From: Eustoma russellianum
Lineage: Eukaryota; Streptophyta; Magnoliopsida; Gentianales; Gentianaceae
Assembly (NCBI GenBank): GCA_036186865.1
Contig: AP025055.1
Coordinates: forward strand, 22,391,865-22,455,864
Direction: 5' to 3'
DNA length: 64,000 nt
Within the stretch, counting starts at the first letter, position 1; every line of letters begins with the position of its first letter. Of this stretch, positions 32,892-46,100 are shown piece by piece. The notes beneath the pieces were generated by a model that was not told the DNA's origin, made no database searches, and was given only the letters and a program-made list of their open reading frames with translations. A program made the position numbers and the translations under genes.

Positions 32892-35870
32892 TTTTTATTT
32901 GAAGGACGGGCGGTAACGTCCGGTATTTTTATTAATAATAGCCCTCACTTATGGTGGAGGAATACCGTGGTTACATCAAATGAAAAAGTAAAAAGGAGAC
33001 TCTCCCAAAATTAAGGAAATGTAAAGCATGTACAAAATGAAATAAGAGATCTTGCACTATGTCCAAAACAAAAAGACGATCGCGGATGGTTGAAGCAGAC
33101 GTTATGGAATATCCACAGCGCTTGATGTTGACCTGTAGCACTCGCCGACAGCCATTGAAAATGCGAAATTAAATTGCCATAATATTCGATTTAAAGAAAA
33201 ACAAACAATAGGCCAGGGGAAAATAAAGAAACATACCGCAGTTGCCCATATTATTATGATACAGGCAACATATAAGTAGTGAAGACCAGAATGCCAGAGT
33301 GGGAGTGGGTGCAAATCGGAACACCAAATGAGCAGGGAAGCGCAAGATCCATAATGCAGATTCTCACAGTGAAATGAAAAGAGAACAAAGTAATCGTGGG
33401 ATATATAGAAAAAGAAAGCAAATATGAGAGAAAGTAGAGTCCATACTAGGGTTGGCTGTATCAGTGTGGTAAAGGCAACGACAATGTAAGCAAGGCCAAT
33501 GTTTAAGCTCTCAATTTGGTGTGCACATGGCATAAGTAGTGGTGTCCGTTAAATAGTAACCACAGGAAGCAAAAGGAAGAGATTCCTGCAAAGTGAAAAC
33601 AGCTGTCTGAGGGAAAAGACACGCATGTTGTGCCAAAGGATGCGCCACCATATTAATCTCACACGGAATATGAGATATTGTGATACCCATAAGAAGCAAA
33701 AGGGACGTCAAGCACGTGTATTCCACCAAGGAAGAAGCAAGGGAAGGATAGCCGGCCATTGTGACTTGAATGCAGTCAGGTTAAACCAATATATTCCGAT
33801 GCCACTGGCCAAATTAGGGTAAGTTAAAAATGCCGCCTGAATCTCTGCACGAACCGACGGTAAGCATGCAAGGTGAAGGAAATTGCCCCTAATATAATAA
33901 GTATGGTCTCAAAGTATAGCACCTGCTGAAGCCAAACTCCTACCACCAGAGGCGTCAACATTAAGCTTTAGCTTTCCCGTAGGAGGAAGCTACCATTTCA
34001 ATATCCGGTGCCTCTGAACCTTTGAGTGCGGCGAAAGGCCCTATTGAATGAGGGGGTTGTAGAGTGGTGGCTAATTTAGTTCCTGATAAAGTTGATGCCC
34101 AAATATAACATGAATGCCAAACCATTGCGTAAAGGGATTAAACCAAAAGATCGGCCAAACCATAGCCGTGATTAGTGTAGAGCTTCCAAATATTCCAACA
34201 AAGTAGTGAAGGAGCGACTACAAGGTAATGCCCCAAGAAAGTATGGGATGTTGAAGACAACCACCATTGTAAAAGATATTGACGTAGAGGCAAGGGACAG
34301 GGAAGTGGGCCATCAAAATGTAATAGAAATCGTGTCCAAACTGCCTTAATGCAAGGACATTGCAAAAATATATGCGTGATGGCAGCTGAAGCAATTCTAC
34401 AAAAGGACAAATTGTAGGACAGGCGTGCTGAAAACGACTTAAATGCTCTTCAAATGGTAATGCTGTATGAAAAAGCTTCCATATAAAGACACAGAAAGAT
34501 TTAGGTAAAGTCTTCCACCAAATAAATTTGTATGAATACCGAATATGGACTTGAAAGACGGAGATCCGTATAAGCCTACCTTAGAGTAAACTGACCTATA
34601 GCAGAGGTTGGCCAACTCAAAGCATTTGTGCACGTATTAAGAGTTGAGCAAACCGAGTGTATTGAACAAATATGTTTCCAACTCGGAGAGTCATATATTC
34701 TAGGGATGAAATCAGAACGTGATCCATACTTTTGATGCATATATAGGGCCCAAAGAGAAGAGGTTGAGTGAAAATTCTACCAGAAAATGCAGTCATAGGC
34801 CATTTGAACTAAAGAAAGACTGTGAATGCCCATGCCAGCCGCAGCTTCTGGGGCACAAATCATTTGCCAAGACACCCAATGATATCTATGACCCCAAACA
34901 AATGTCGCCATTTTTGGAGTGATGGTTTGAATCACACTCTTAGGCGGGCGTGCGCGGCCATAAGATGTAACGGAATAGAAGTTAGGACTGATCGTATGAG
35001 CACAATCCTGTCTCCAGGAGTAAGCAAATGACGAATCCAGCTAGACAATTTAGCATCAAAATGCTGCATTAGTGATTGACAATAACATGCACGGTTTATC
35101 CCTCGATATAAATATGAGCCCAAATGCTTAATAGGTAGAGAGAAGGGACGCATACCCAATACGGAGCCCATTTCCAATAATGATCAGCGCACAACATAAG
35201 AACTTTCTACAAACTGACTCTTCAAATAATTTATTAACTGACCTGATGCACGTTGATAAGAACAAAAGAAGGATTGAAAAATCCACAAATTCTGTGTGCT
35301 ACCTTTTAAGAAGACGAGCAAATCATCAGCGTTTCTAAATGAGACACCCCCAAAATACATCCCACACTAAACCTAAGGGAACCATTGCTGAAAAGTTGGT
35401 TGAGACCCCTACTAAAGCCCTCTGGTCCAAGAATAAAGAGTAGTGGAGATAACGGGTCGCCTTGTTTCACCCCTCGCGTAGGAGAAAAGAAACCAAAGCT
35501 CTTATCATTGACAACAACTGAAAGATAGAAAAACGCATACTGTTCAGAATAAGTCTGATAAGAAAATAATGAAAACCAAATTTCTGAAGCATTGTCTCTA
35601 AATATTGCCAATTCACACCATCGAAAGCTTTAGCCATATCAAGTTTGATCAAAACCTTCGCCCTTCGTGTCTTTTTATCAATTAAATGAACCATTCCATT
35701 TTCCATGAGAACATGCTCACTGATGTCGTGACCTTGTAAAAATCCAATTCGTTCGGCAGAAATAAGCATGGGCAGCAAAACCGACAAATATGTAGCCAAT
35801 ATATGTGTTATGACTTTGCTAATGAAATTTGAGAGACGAATAGGTCGAAAGTCCATGAGAGACAAATATG
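32892..35870 (-). mobile_element. 5'-truncated L1 LINE (LINE-b) inside the element 5 LTR
   Basis: Minus-strand ORF2 from the RT fingers to the 3' end. RT: DFRPIRLSNFISKVITHILA (about 35855), LIKLDMAKAFDGVNW, TRGVKQGDPLSPLLF, and a catalytic box reading NADD instead of FADD near 35330. Thumb region: LPIKHLGSYLYRGI and HFDAKLSSWIRHLLTPGDRI. A zinc-finger RVT region (HIFLQCPCIKAVW, about 34350) and RNase H tail (HIPCEINMVAHPLAQHA, about 33660) follow, then a 3' UTR with the CCATAAGTGAGGG word and an A-rich tail at 32891. Endonuclease and ORF1 are absent. Several stops and frameshifts are present. A target duplication of 13-17 bp (ATATGTATGTATG-like) is blurred by a microsatellite. Confidence 0.83.
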
Positions 35871-35904
<34 letters not shown>

Positions 35905-36050
35905 TGTGTGCGCGTGCGTTTGAGTGTGTGTATATATATTCTTCCATAATCCATTATTTGATACAACTTTCTTCATGATTGTCTTTCTTAAATATTCTCA
36001 TACATTTATAGCCAAAAGTTACACAATTTCACCACCCATAATATCAACAT
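35871..36050 (-). repeat. Element 5 5' LTR, second segment, with (TATG)n microsatellite
   Basis: (TATG)n at 35872-35910 and a GTGTGTATATATAT stretch, then LTR text matching 26037-26158 of the 3' LTR. It ends at the AACAT (36046-36050) that is duplicated on the far side of copy 4. Confidence 0.75.
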
Positions 36051-39000
36051 TGTAGCGCCCCGCTCCCGGACCGCGTCCGAATACGGTGCACCCGCCGTAC
36101 CTCACTAAGGAGAGTACAAAGCGTCATGCATAACATGCGACATTCCATAACTTATGCCATGGACTCTCATGTTAGCATTTAACATGGTAGTAAAATTTAG
36201 GCAGAATTAAAACTTTTCAAATTAAACGTGCATCACAAAAGTACAGAATCCCCAAAAGTAATAGTCCACAAAACACTTCACATATACCCCCAAAGAGTTT
36301 AACATAGCTCATAATACAAACGTCATGGCCGCACAAAAGTCCTTAAGCTTTGACTTCTTCAGATCTCCTTGCCTACGGATATGGTACTCTCGGCTCATCC
36401 TCGATCCACTCAGTCTTAGCATTTTTTGGCTCTGGGGAAAAATAAAAGTGTGAGTGATAAAAATCACCCAACAAAATACAATAAACTACCATGAAATACA
36501 TAAAGAATTATAACATGAATGTAATACCCCGAAAACCTCAATAATAATAATTCATACCTGATCTTTAATTCTGAGCTTGCTTGACCTTTAGCTTAAGCAT
36601 ACTTTTAGGTAAGGCTATACAAATAATAACTTATTAATCATTAACTGTAACATGCAATACGTCTACATGCTCGTGAGCTATGCAAAATGCAATGCATGAT
36701 GTCATGTCATGTCCAAACATCATTTTAGTCCCATAAAATAACGTGTCATAAAACAGAGCGTCGGATCAATTAACCCCGGATCTGAGCAGGTCCATAACAT
36801 GTATCAGATCAATTAACCCCAGATCTGAGTGGGTCCAGAACATGTATCAGATCAATTAAACTCGGATCTTAGCGGGTCCACAACATGTATCAGATCAATT
36901 AACCCCGGATCTGAACGGGTCCAGAACATGTATCAGATCAATTAACCTCGGATCTGAGCGAGTCGAGAACATGTATCAGATCAATTAACCCCGGATCTGA
37001 ACGGACCCAGAACATCTATCAGATCAATTAACCGCGGATCTGAACGTGTCTAGAACATGTATCAACAGACCAATTAACCTCAGGTCTGGAGTCAGGTTAG
37101 TCGCATGCTTGGTCGGCGAAGGAATCATGAAGCTTTCTTTAAAACATGGGACCATAAAAACTTTCATGCATAGCGTAAAACATAGTTACTTGGAAAGACT
37201 TGCCTGCATAGAGAAAAATTCATAAAATTCAGATTTCATGTGGCATATGATCATGCATGATACATGAGGCGATATGCAATGCAAGTCATGACGTGAATAA
37301 TCGCATGCATTCCTTAACAAGTCAACATTCATGGTTTCGGAAACTAAGAGTTCCCAAATTGCTACGTTATATTCATAGGAGGATAAGTTAACCTTTTTAA
37401 ACCTCAAAACCTTAATTATTTGGACCACAACTTGGAAAATATAATAAACTTCCTAAGGCTTAACACTCATAAGCCCAAACCGTATATATATATATTCAAT
37501 TCCTTCAAATTGGGCCTTTTATAGTTAATCCCCTGTTCATTCCAATTTTCAGTTTTAGTACATCCACTTTATGCTCGTAATTACCCATCAAAACGTTAAG
37601 ACCAACCGGATTAATTTACATGGTCTTACTCCTTTATGTCTTAAGTGATTACGATAAAATTCCGGATCAATCTAACGACCTTAAAGGGTTCATTTAATCA
37701 TTTTTCTGAAATGGGTCATATGCTGAAACTGGACTGACCCATTTTACTAAAAATTCAATTGTGGCAAAACCATAATTTCTTTTTCCGAAATTCCAACTCA
37801 CGCAAGTCATAAACATGCAAGGCTAGCGTCCTACAGAAAATTAGCCCATTTGCATGTTCCTAAGGTTCATTTTTGAGTCCATTAACTTGTTACTTAATTT
37901 CTGCTATTTTCCAGTAATTTCAATTTAGCAGTGTTACTAATTAAATCATTAAAAATAATCCACAACTTGTTTTGCCAAAATTCCAGCTTGAGTACTCACT
38001 GCACGCCTAGGATTATTATCATGCCAAAAATTAACTTCATTGAATATCTACAAGGTCCCTTTTTAAGCCAATCAAAAAGATATACTGTTCTGCTCAGTTC
38101 CAGACTTTTCAGTCTGAGCAGCTTTACCAAATATTTTATTAAACATAATCCACAACAAATTTTACCAATATTCCAACTTTTTTATTTCCTACACCCACAA
38201 GGCTATCACCACACTGAAAATCAGCTTTATTGAACATCTACAAGATTCATTTTAAGGTCATTCAAAACTTTACACTATTCTGTCAGGATCTAGAATTTCC
38301 AATCTGAGCAGTTCCACCAAATATATTAAAAATAATCCGTAACTTATTTTATCGAAATTATAACTCTCATATTTGCTGCACACATAGGGATAACTTTGTA
38401 CCTAAAATCTGCTTGATAGAAGGTCTTCAAGTCCCATTTTTAGGCTAGCAAAAATGTTACTCAATTCTGCCCAGTTCCAGTAGTTTGTTTGGTCATTCCT
38501 TTAAGTCAAATGTCCACTATTTCCCTTGTTCTTATGAAATAGCTTATTGGTTAACGCATACACTCCTTTGTAACATGAATATCCAGATTCCATACTTATT
38601 ATAAAGTCACCTTTGCATCATAGATAGTAAACCAAGCAAGTGTCATATATGCATAAAACAAGTGTTCTTCCTTGAAATCAATACTCACCTCCCTTTCCAT
38701 CCTTTAGGCCGAAACATAGTTGGTACCTTAACCACATTTTACAACATGTATTCAAGCATGCAACACATTCAAGAGTCCTTTTTAGTCTAATCTTGCAACA
38801 ACTTCATAAAAACTCATATCCATCACATGCATGCTTTTCCTAGGACCTTTCAAGTTACAACCAAGGGTTAATCTTTCCTAGGATCACTTAGGTAAATCTT
38901 ATTTCATATTAAATCAGCCTCTTACTATATTGCATGTAAGAAAAGACTCCATCTTTGAAAGAATAAATCACATGCAAAGCATTGTTCTTAAGGAATCACT

Positions 39001-40566
39001 AAGATATAATCTTAAGATATTCAACTAAAGGTCATATCTTAAGAACTTCTAATCATTCAAGCCACTAACTATTTAAGTAAATCATGAGAGATTAGTGTAT
39101 ACTTGCCTCTTCAAGCTAAAGTTCTTGTCTTAGCTTTGTTATGGAGTGAGTTGAGTTGGAATCCTCCTCTTCCTTCACCCTTGGGCATACGGTTTTAAAG
39201 ATGAGGGAGGGAGAAGGTCAGTCTTCATTCAATAGTGAAAATAGAGTTTTAATTGAGGCTAAAACATCTTACAAAAGTGGTCTTGGAATTGATGAATATT
39301 GAGGCCACGGTTGGGATGAATAAAACATACTTGTGAGCTTCACTATTATGTATGAATATCTACTTAGGAACTTTGGAATGAGACTTACCTAGAGGCTCTT
39401 TGAGCTTGAAGAAGAAGATGGAGTTGAACCTTTTATTCTTGAGGTGGTGGCCGAAAGTTTGATGGTGGAGGGAGAGGGAATATTTCCTAAGTGTAGTATT
39501 GGTTTTGCTTGAGAGTAGATTCAAGATGGGACTTGGAAAGAGTGGTCTTGCAAAATTTAGAATCAAGGGGGCAAGGAAAAGGGGCATCCGGCGGGGGGAG
39601 TCAAAAAGGGGAAGGGAACAAGGCTTCATGAAAAGGGGAGAAAAGGAGTTTAGGTCTTGTGATGTGTGAGACCTTGTCTTGCATGCCCCATTTTTTATTA
39701 TTTCTTTTCTTGCATGCATGCTTATTTTAGTATTAAATATTATTTAGTTAGTTAATTTAAGACTTATGTTGGTTAATTGTGGAGGGTTCTAGAATCCTTG
39801 AGAGGGCTTGGCCGAAATGGGGGTCTTTGGGGGCAATTTGGTCATTTCACATTTATCCTATCCCACATTTATATAATTTATAATATTAGTTATTTTATCT
39901 AATATGATTTTAATCTTGCTTTGTGAGGATCAATTAGGCGTACATTTATAAAACGAAATTGTCTTATGGTTGATCAAGGCCTCTTGGCCGAATTCTTGGG
40001 CTATTGGGAGGGCACGTTTGTCTCTTCACACATTTTATAGTACATTATTGCATATTTACACCATAACTTATAATATCTAGTTCTTAAGTAGGCTTTTAGG
40101 TTTACTTTTAAAGAGGACTTATTTAGGTTAATCTTTTTGTAAGAAGGAAAATGTTCTAATGTTCATCAATGTCTTGTGGCCGAAAATTACAAGGGCTTGG
40201 AGGTCATTATTGTCTTTTCACTCATTGATTTACTCATATAAATATGATATTGCTCCTAACATCTAATTTATAGTGTAGTTTGTGAGTCTTGCTTTGAGGA
40301 AACTACTTGGGCTAGACTTCTTATGAAATGTAAATTATTCCAAGATCCTCCAAGGCCCACTAACCGAATTTGCTAAGTCTTGGAGGGCTAGATGGCCATT
40401 TCACGCGCTATACGACATCCGTTTGTGTAATTATATTACACCTATCTCAAAGAAAGTTTAGATACAGTACCAGTAAGGTAACTTAATAAAATGCAACTTG
40501 GAGAGCTTACTTATTACGTCGCAATATACGGGTCCTAGTTTAGTACGATTTTCACGGGGTACGACA
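36051..40566 (-). repeat. 3' LTR of copy 4
   Basis: 4516 bp, TGTAGCGCCCC to GGGTACGACA. It aligns along its length with 43140-47964; differences are scattered substitutions, short indels, minisatellite copy number, and about 60 bp missing near 39290 that is present near 46620-46690. GGCCGAAA at 39449, 39810 and 40178. No gene. Confidence 0.9.
36763..37095. repeat. 43-bp LTR minisatellite, about 7 units
   Basis: Unit: CAGATC, 11-bp loop AATTAACCCCG, GATCTG, then AGCGGGTCCAGAACATGTAT. CAGATC and GATCTG are complementary. The last unit has CAGACC (37066-37071) and GGTCTG (37083-37088): both arms changed and pairing was kept. Confidence 0.9.
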
Positions 40567-40603
40567 TCCTTCCCCCTTGTTAAAAGTTTCGTCCTCGAAA
40601 CTT
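40567..40603 (-). promoter_or_regulatory. Polypurine tract and stem-loop of copy 4
   Basis: The minus strand has AAGTTTCG-AGGA-CGAAACTT (40603-40584, perfect stem), then AACAAGGGGGAAGGA touching the LTR start TGTCGTACCCC. Confidence 0.85.
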
Positions 40604-42060
40604 AAGAGTACTAACCAAGGGACGTGGTATGACTCCTTTCATGCTTCTTTGATTCGTGAGTCCATCCTACTAACGTGGAGATTGGCATTTCCTTCCGTAA
40701 CGTGTTTGTAAGGTTACCCAAATGGTGGACTCCATCAGACAATCGTCTTATCACTCACTAGTAACCTGTCCATTCTTTGCACTTGACGCGTAGTCACGAA
40801 ATCTACAGTGACACGATTCCATTTTCTCTTGTAGTTTGAATGGGTTGCAACAAACTTGCGGGTCTTTGATGTCCCGTCCTTATCCATTGGTAGGTAAGAC
40901 ATAGTGAAATATCATCTAGTCCCCTTGCAACTACTTTGTTCAGCCTTTCCTAGAGTTTACGTTAGGACTTATCATTTATTCTCTAAGGGTATTATCCTCC
41001 TTATTTCTTAAGCGCCTTAATCTCGATGCTTATGTGCTGATGATGATATTCTTCCAGGGTCGACAATGGGATCATGTAATATTAAGATTTCCTTCTCTTC
41101 GTTAAATATGTAGAACCTGACAGAGATCCTTAATTCCAGTCTATAAATCATGCGCTCACCTTTTGTAATCATCTCTGTGTAAACACGTGCTAGCTATACT
41201 TCGTATATATTCGTATCGATCAGTATTCAAAATTGCTCTCCTAGAATTCATGTTTGATGATTATACCTTGGTTGGAGAATGTACTTTCGTAGTACGGTGA
41301 ACTCTAAATCTTTGGTCAAGTCCTACCAAACTCATCTGTTTCGTCGATATACTATCATTGTAGTAATCAAATCCAGAATCATTATCCTTTCCTTAAATCT
41401 TATGACCTTTCGAGGGTTTCTCGCTTTTCACAAAATCTGTGTTTTCTGTTTCAAAACATAAAGCTATCCCTATTTATTCGGTACACATACATTATTTGGA
41501 CTACCAAGCTAGGCGGAATTCTGTCACGTCATATCGTTACTGCTAGAGTGCGTTAAATACTCTCAGCTTGTAATTTCCCGTCCAACTATAAAGGGTTATA
41601 TCTCACGGGATTTTCCCTTTTTCCTCTCTACTTTGTATTAGTTAGAGAACGATTTTGAACCAGCTTATTAAATACCCCTGAGGTATGATCCATTAACGTA
41701 GCAAGACATTTGTCAATCCTAATGATTTCAGAATGCCTATGACATTTCCTATACAGGGTTCATATACATCCTTAGTCTTGATTCTTCAGTTGGAAGTGTC
41801 CAATTTGCAACTCCGCTTTTGTCATTGCTTGTGTTTCCCGAAGCAGGTCAGACAAATCATTGATCCTAGATAACGGTATTTACCTTTTATTGAAGCCTTG
41901 CTGAGTTCCGACCATCAGGGTGCTGACCTGACTTGGTAACGTATGCTTCAATTGTGCTACTAGTTATCTTCTTTGTCCGTGTATTAATGGCTATGTAGGA
42001 ATCTTTCCTGAGGTTCTTTATTGTGTTGCTCTAATTCGACCTTTAGTATGCTCATTTATA
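40604..42060 (-). pseudogene. pol: Copy 4 pol remnants
   Basis: Heavily decayed. The clearest piece is RT at about 41930-41770: SRINDLSDLLR, then ETQAMTKAELQIGHFQLK, which aligns residue for residue with RINDLFDQLRGA and KIDLRSGYFQLK of relatives. The motif A Asp is replaced by Glu. The two halves are contiguous at 41838/41837, the site of the 71-bp insert in copies 2 and 3, so copy 4 lacks that insert. Protease, integrase core and RNase H are not recognisable. There is no open frame of useful length. Confidence 0.7.
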
Positions 42061-42832
42061 CTTAGATAATGAACAATGTAGGTGCTTCTTAGTTAAATGG
42101 GCAGTTAGGCATACCTGTTACGGTTTGAGGTTTCAGGCATTGCTGAATCAGGCACTCTTTTATCCAGGTTAGCGTTCTTGGTTGTTTCTTTATTATCCCT
42201 ATGTGGACGCGGCTGCCACCTCTTGTTTCGTTCCTTAGTACGCTCCTTAAGTCCTTTATTTTGTCCTTCCGTTAGTTTAATATCGTGTTCCGCTCTGTAG
42301 CAGTCCTCCAGTAATTCCTCGAAGTGCTAGAATATACATTGGCTAGCCGAATCTTGACCCGAAGTCTAGACCTCGCATGAATCTGATTACCTTATGCTTT
42401 TCGTCTTCCATGATCAAGGGAACATAGCGCCCAATGTAGTGAACCGACGAGCGTACTCCGAGACAGTGATACCTGGTTCTTGTCTTAAGGTGTCAAATTC
42501 TCAACCCTCTTCATGATTAGATCCGGAGAGAGGAAAAATTCACAAAACTCCTCTAGAAACCTTGCCCAAGTCACTGGTCGGGGCAGTGGCTGATACAAGT
42601 CTCCACCACTGGCTGGCCTTGCCGATCAAAAATGGCCGACAATTGGTGACTTTACCTTCTCAGGTACTCGTATCAGCAAGAAGTTACTTTCAACTTCATC
42701 TAGCCATTTCTCTGCCTCCTCGGGGCTAGATTCTCCGCCAAACTCTGGATATGTGCTCTTACTAGCTGCAGGTAATAAAACCCAGTGCTACCCGGGAAAG
42801 TGATAATGCTGTTCATTGGTCCGTGATGCCAT
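42061..42832 (-). pseudogene. gag: Copy 4 gag remnant
   Basis: ATG at 42832-42830 (MASRTNEQHYHFPG then a stop). The capsid core is recognisable: EEAEKWLDEVESNFLLIRV at about 42690-42740, then GKASQWW and a short EYARRFTTLG-like piece. The proline-rich N-terminus is missing. Near 42110 the reverse strand shows GTAACAG then GTATGC, a possible relic of the gag/protease 5' splice site, but with no partner acceptor that I can place. Confidence 0.7.
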
Positions 42833-43125
42833 CTGCACTACGGAGCATCAAGTTTTATTTAATGCTAGAATAGCTAGATTGGCGATAAAATTAAATTTAT
42901 AATCCAATTCAATGGTTATTTGAAATAAAATACGAATTAAATTCTATGACATGTACAACCTTCATCGACTTGGGCTTTGTTATTAAGTCATGACCCTAAT
43001 TTCCTGTCTAAGCCGTCCTAATCTAAGGTCGACTCTCGTCTAAGATCATGACTTAGGTCTAAGATCAAACTTAGATTGCTAAGATCATAACTTAGTTCTA
43101 CGTTCTGCCCAAATCTAGAGCCTGG

Positions 43126-43137
43126 GCTCTGATACCA
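43126..43137 (-). promoter_or_regulatory. Primer binding site of copy 4
   Basis: The minus strand reads TGGTATCAGAGC, an exact iMet-type PBS, next to the LTR edge at 43140, where TG has become TA. Confidence 0.88.
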
Positions 43138-43139
43138 CC

Positions 43140-46100
43140 TATAGCGCCCCGCACCCGGACCGCGTCCGAATACGGTGCACCCGCCGTACCTCACTAAGGA
43201 GAGTACAAAGCGTCATGCATAACATGACATTCCATAACTTATGCCATGGACTCTCATGTTAACATTTAACATGGTAGTAAAATTTAGGCAGAATTAAAAC
43301 TTTTCAAATTAAACGTGCATCACAAAAGTACAGAATCCCCAAAAGTAATAGTCCACAAAACACTTCACATATACCCCCAAAGAGTTTAACATAGCTCATA
43401 ATACAAACGTCATGGCCGCACAAAAGTCCTTAAGCTTTGACTTCTTCAGATCTCCTTGCCTACGGATATGGTACTCTCGGTTCATCCTCATCCACTCAGT
43501 CTTAGCATTTTCTGGCTCTGGGGAAAAATAAAAGTGTGAGTGATAAAAATCACCCAGCAAGAATACAATAAACTACCATGAAATAATAAAGAATTATAAC
43601 ATGAATGTAATACTCCGAAAACCTCAATAATAATAATTCATACCTGATCTTTAATTCTGAGCTTGCTTGACCTTTAGCTTAAGCATACTTTTGGGTAAGG
43701 CTATACCAATAATAACTTATTAACCATTAACTGTAACATGCAACATGTCTACATGCTCGTGAGCTATGCAAAATGCAATGCATGATGTCATGTCATGTCA
43801 AAACATCATTTTGGTCCTATAAAATAACGTGTCATAAAACAGAGTGTCAGATCAATTAACCCTAGATCTGAGCGGGTCCAGAACATGTATCAGATCAATT
43901 AACCCCGAATCTGAACGGTCCAGAACATATATCATATCAATTAACCCCGGATCTGTGTGGGTCACGACATGTATCAGATCAATTAACCCAACCCGGATTC
44001 TTGAAACGGGTCCAGACATGTCTCAGATCAATAACCACCCCGGATCGGAACGGTCTAGAACATGTATCAAAAATAAAAGCAATTCAATTAACCCCAGATC
44101 TGAGTGGGTCCAGAACATGTATCAGATCAATTAACCCCGGATCTTAGCTGGGTCCAAAAAAAAAATAACATGTATCGATCAATTAACCCCCGGAGATCTG
44201 AGCGGGTACGAGAACCTGAATCAGACATCAATTAACAACCCCTGATCTGAGCGGGTCCAGAAACCACATGTTCAGATCAATTAACCAACCGGATCTGAAC
44301 GGGTCCAGAAAATCTATCAGATCAAATTAACCCCGGATCTGAACGGGTCCAGAACATGTATCAACAGACCAATTAACCCCGGGTCTGGAGTCAGGTTAGT
44401 CGCAGGCTTTGTCGGCGAAGGATCATGAGCTTTTCTTTAAACATGGGACCATAAAAAACTTTCATGCATAGCGTAAAACATAGTTACTTGGAAAGACTTG
44501 CTTGCATAGAGAAAAATTCATAAATTCAGATTTGATGTGGCATATGATCATGCATGATACATGAGGTGATATGCAATGCAAGTCATGACGTGAATAATCG
44601 CAGATGCATTCCTTATAACATGTCAACATTCATGGTTTCGGAAACTAAGAGTTCCCAAATTGCTACGTTATATTCATAGGCGGCTAAGTTAAAAACCTTT
44701 TAAAAACCTTAAAACCTTAATTATTTGGACCACACTTGGAAAATATATAACTTCCTAAGGCTTAACACTCATAAGCCCAAACCGTATATATATATATTCA
44801 ATTCCTTCAAATTGGGCCTTTTATAGTTAAATCCCCTGTCATATCCAATTTTCAGTTTAGTACATCCACTTATGCTCGTAATTACCCATCAAAACGTTAA
44901 GACCAACAGGATTAATTTACAGGGTCTTACTCCTTTATGTCTTAAGTGATTACGGTAAAAATTTTCTGGATCAATCTAACGACCTTAAAAGGGTTCATTT
45001 AATTATTTTTCTGAAATGGGTCATATGTTGAAACTGGACTGACCCATTTTACTAAAAATTCAATTGTGGCAAAACCATAATTTCTTTTTCCGAATTCTAA
45101 CTCACGCAAGTCATAAACATGTAAGGCCAGCATCCTACCAAAAATTAGCCCATTTGCATGTTCCTAAGATTCATTTTTGAGTCCATTAACTCGTTACTTA
45201 ATTTCTGCTCTGTTCCAGTAATTTTAAATTGAACAGTGTTACTAATTAAATAATTAAAATTAATCCACAACTTGTTTTGCCAAAATTCCAGCTTGAGTAC
45301 TCACTGCACCCCTAGGATTGTTATCATGCCAAAAAATCAACTTTATTGAACATCTACAAGGTCCCTTTTTAAAGCCAATCAAAAAGATGTACTGTTCTGC
45401 TCAGTTCCAAACTTTTCAGTCTGAGCAGCTTTACCAAATATTTTATTAAAAGTAATACACAACTCATTTTACCAAAATTCTTACTTTTCTATTTCCTACA
45501 CCCACAAGGCTATCACCACACCGAAAATCATATTTATTGAACATCTACAAGATTCATTTTAAGATCATTCAAAACGTTACAACCATTCTGCCAAGATCCA
45601 GAATTTCCAATCTGAGCAGTTCCACCAAATATTTTATTAAAAATAATCCATAACTTATTTTATCGAAATTCCAACTCTCATATTTGCTAAACACATAAGT
45701 CTAACGTTGTACCAAAAATCAGCTTGATTGAAGGTCTTCAAGGTCCCATTTTTAGGCTAGCAAAAACGTTACTCAATTCTGTCCAGTTCCAGTAGTTTGA
45801 TGTTTGGTCATTCCTTTAAGTCAAATGTCCACCATGTTCCTTGTTCTTATGAATAGCTTATTGGTTAACCACATACACTCCTTTGTAACATGAATATCTA
45901 GATTCCATACTTATTATAAAGTCACCTTTGCATCATACCAAACAGTTTGTAGATAGTAAACCCAGCAAGTGTTATATATGCATAAAACAAGTGTTCTTCC
46001 TTGAAATCAATACTCACCTCCCTTTCCATCCTTTAGGCCGAAACATACGTGGGTACCTTAACCACATTTTACAACATGTATTCAAGAATGCAACACATTC

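Noticed and set aside
33102..33533. 143-residue hydrophobic open frame with several membrane-like segments, minus strand
   Set aside because: It lies in the 3' UTR of LINE-b, overlaps the RNase H end, and has no counterpart in the 3' UTRs of LINE-a and LINE-c.
36763..37095. Regular repeats with spacers resembling a CRISPR array
   Set aside because: Repeats are contiguous 43-bp units in a plant LTR, with no unique spacers and no cas genes.
42100..42125. Copy 4 GTAACAG|GTATGC as a surviving gag/protease 5' splice site
   Set aside because: The context fits, but protease and any acceptor are deleted, so it cannot be told from chance; noted only in the gag entry.
43844..44134. 96-residue open frame of repeated SDQLTLDLS / CIRSINPES-type units
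   Set aside because: It is the 43-bp LTR minisatellite read in one frame; indels change the frame between units and the left LTR copy does not keep it.
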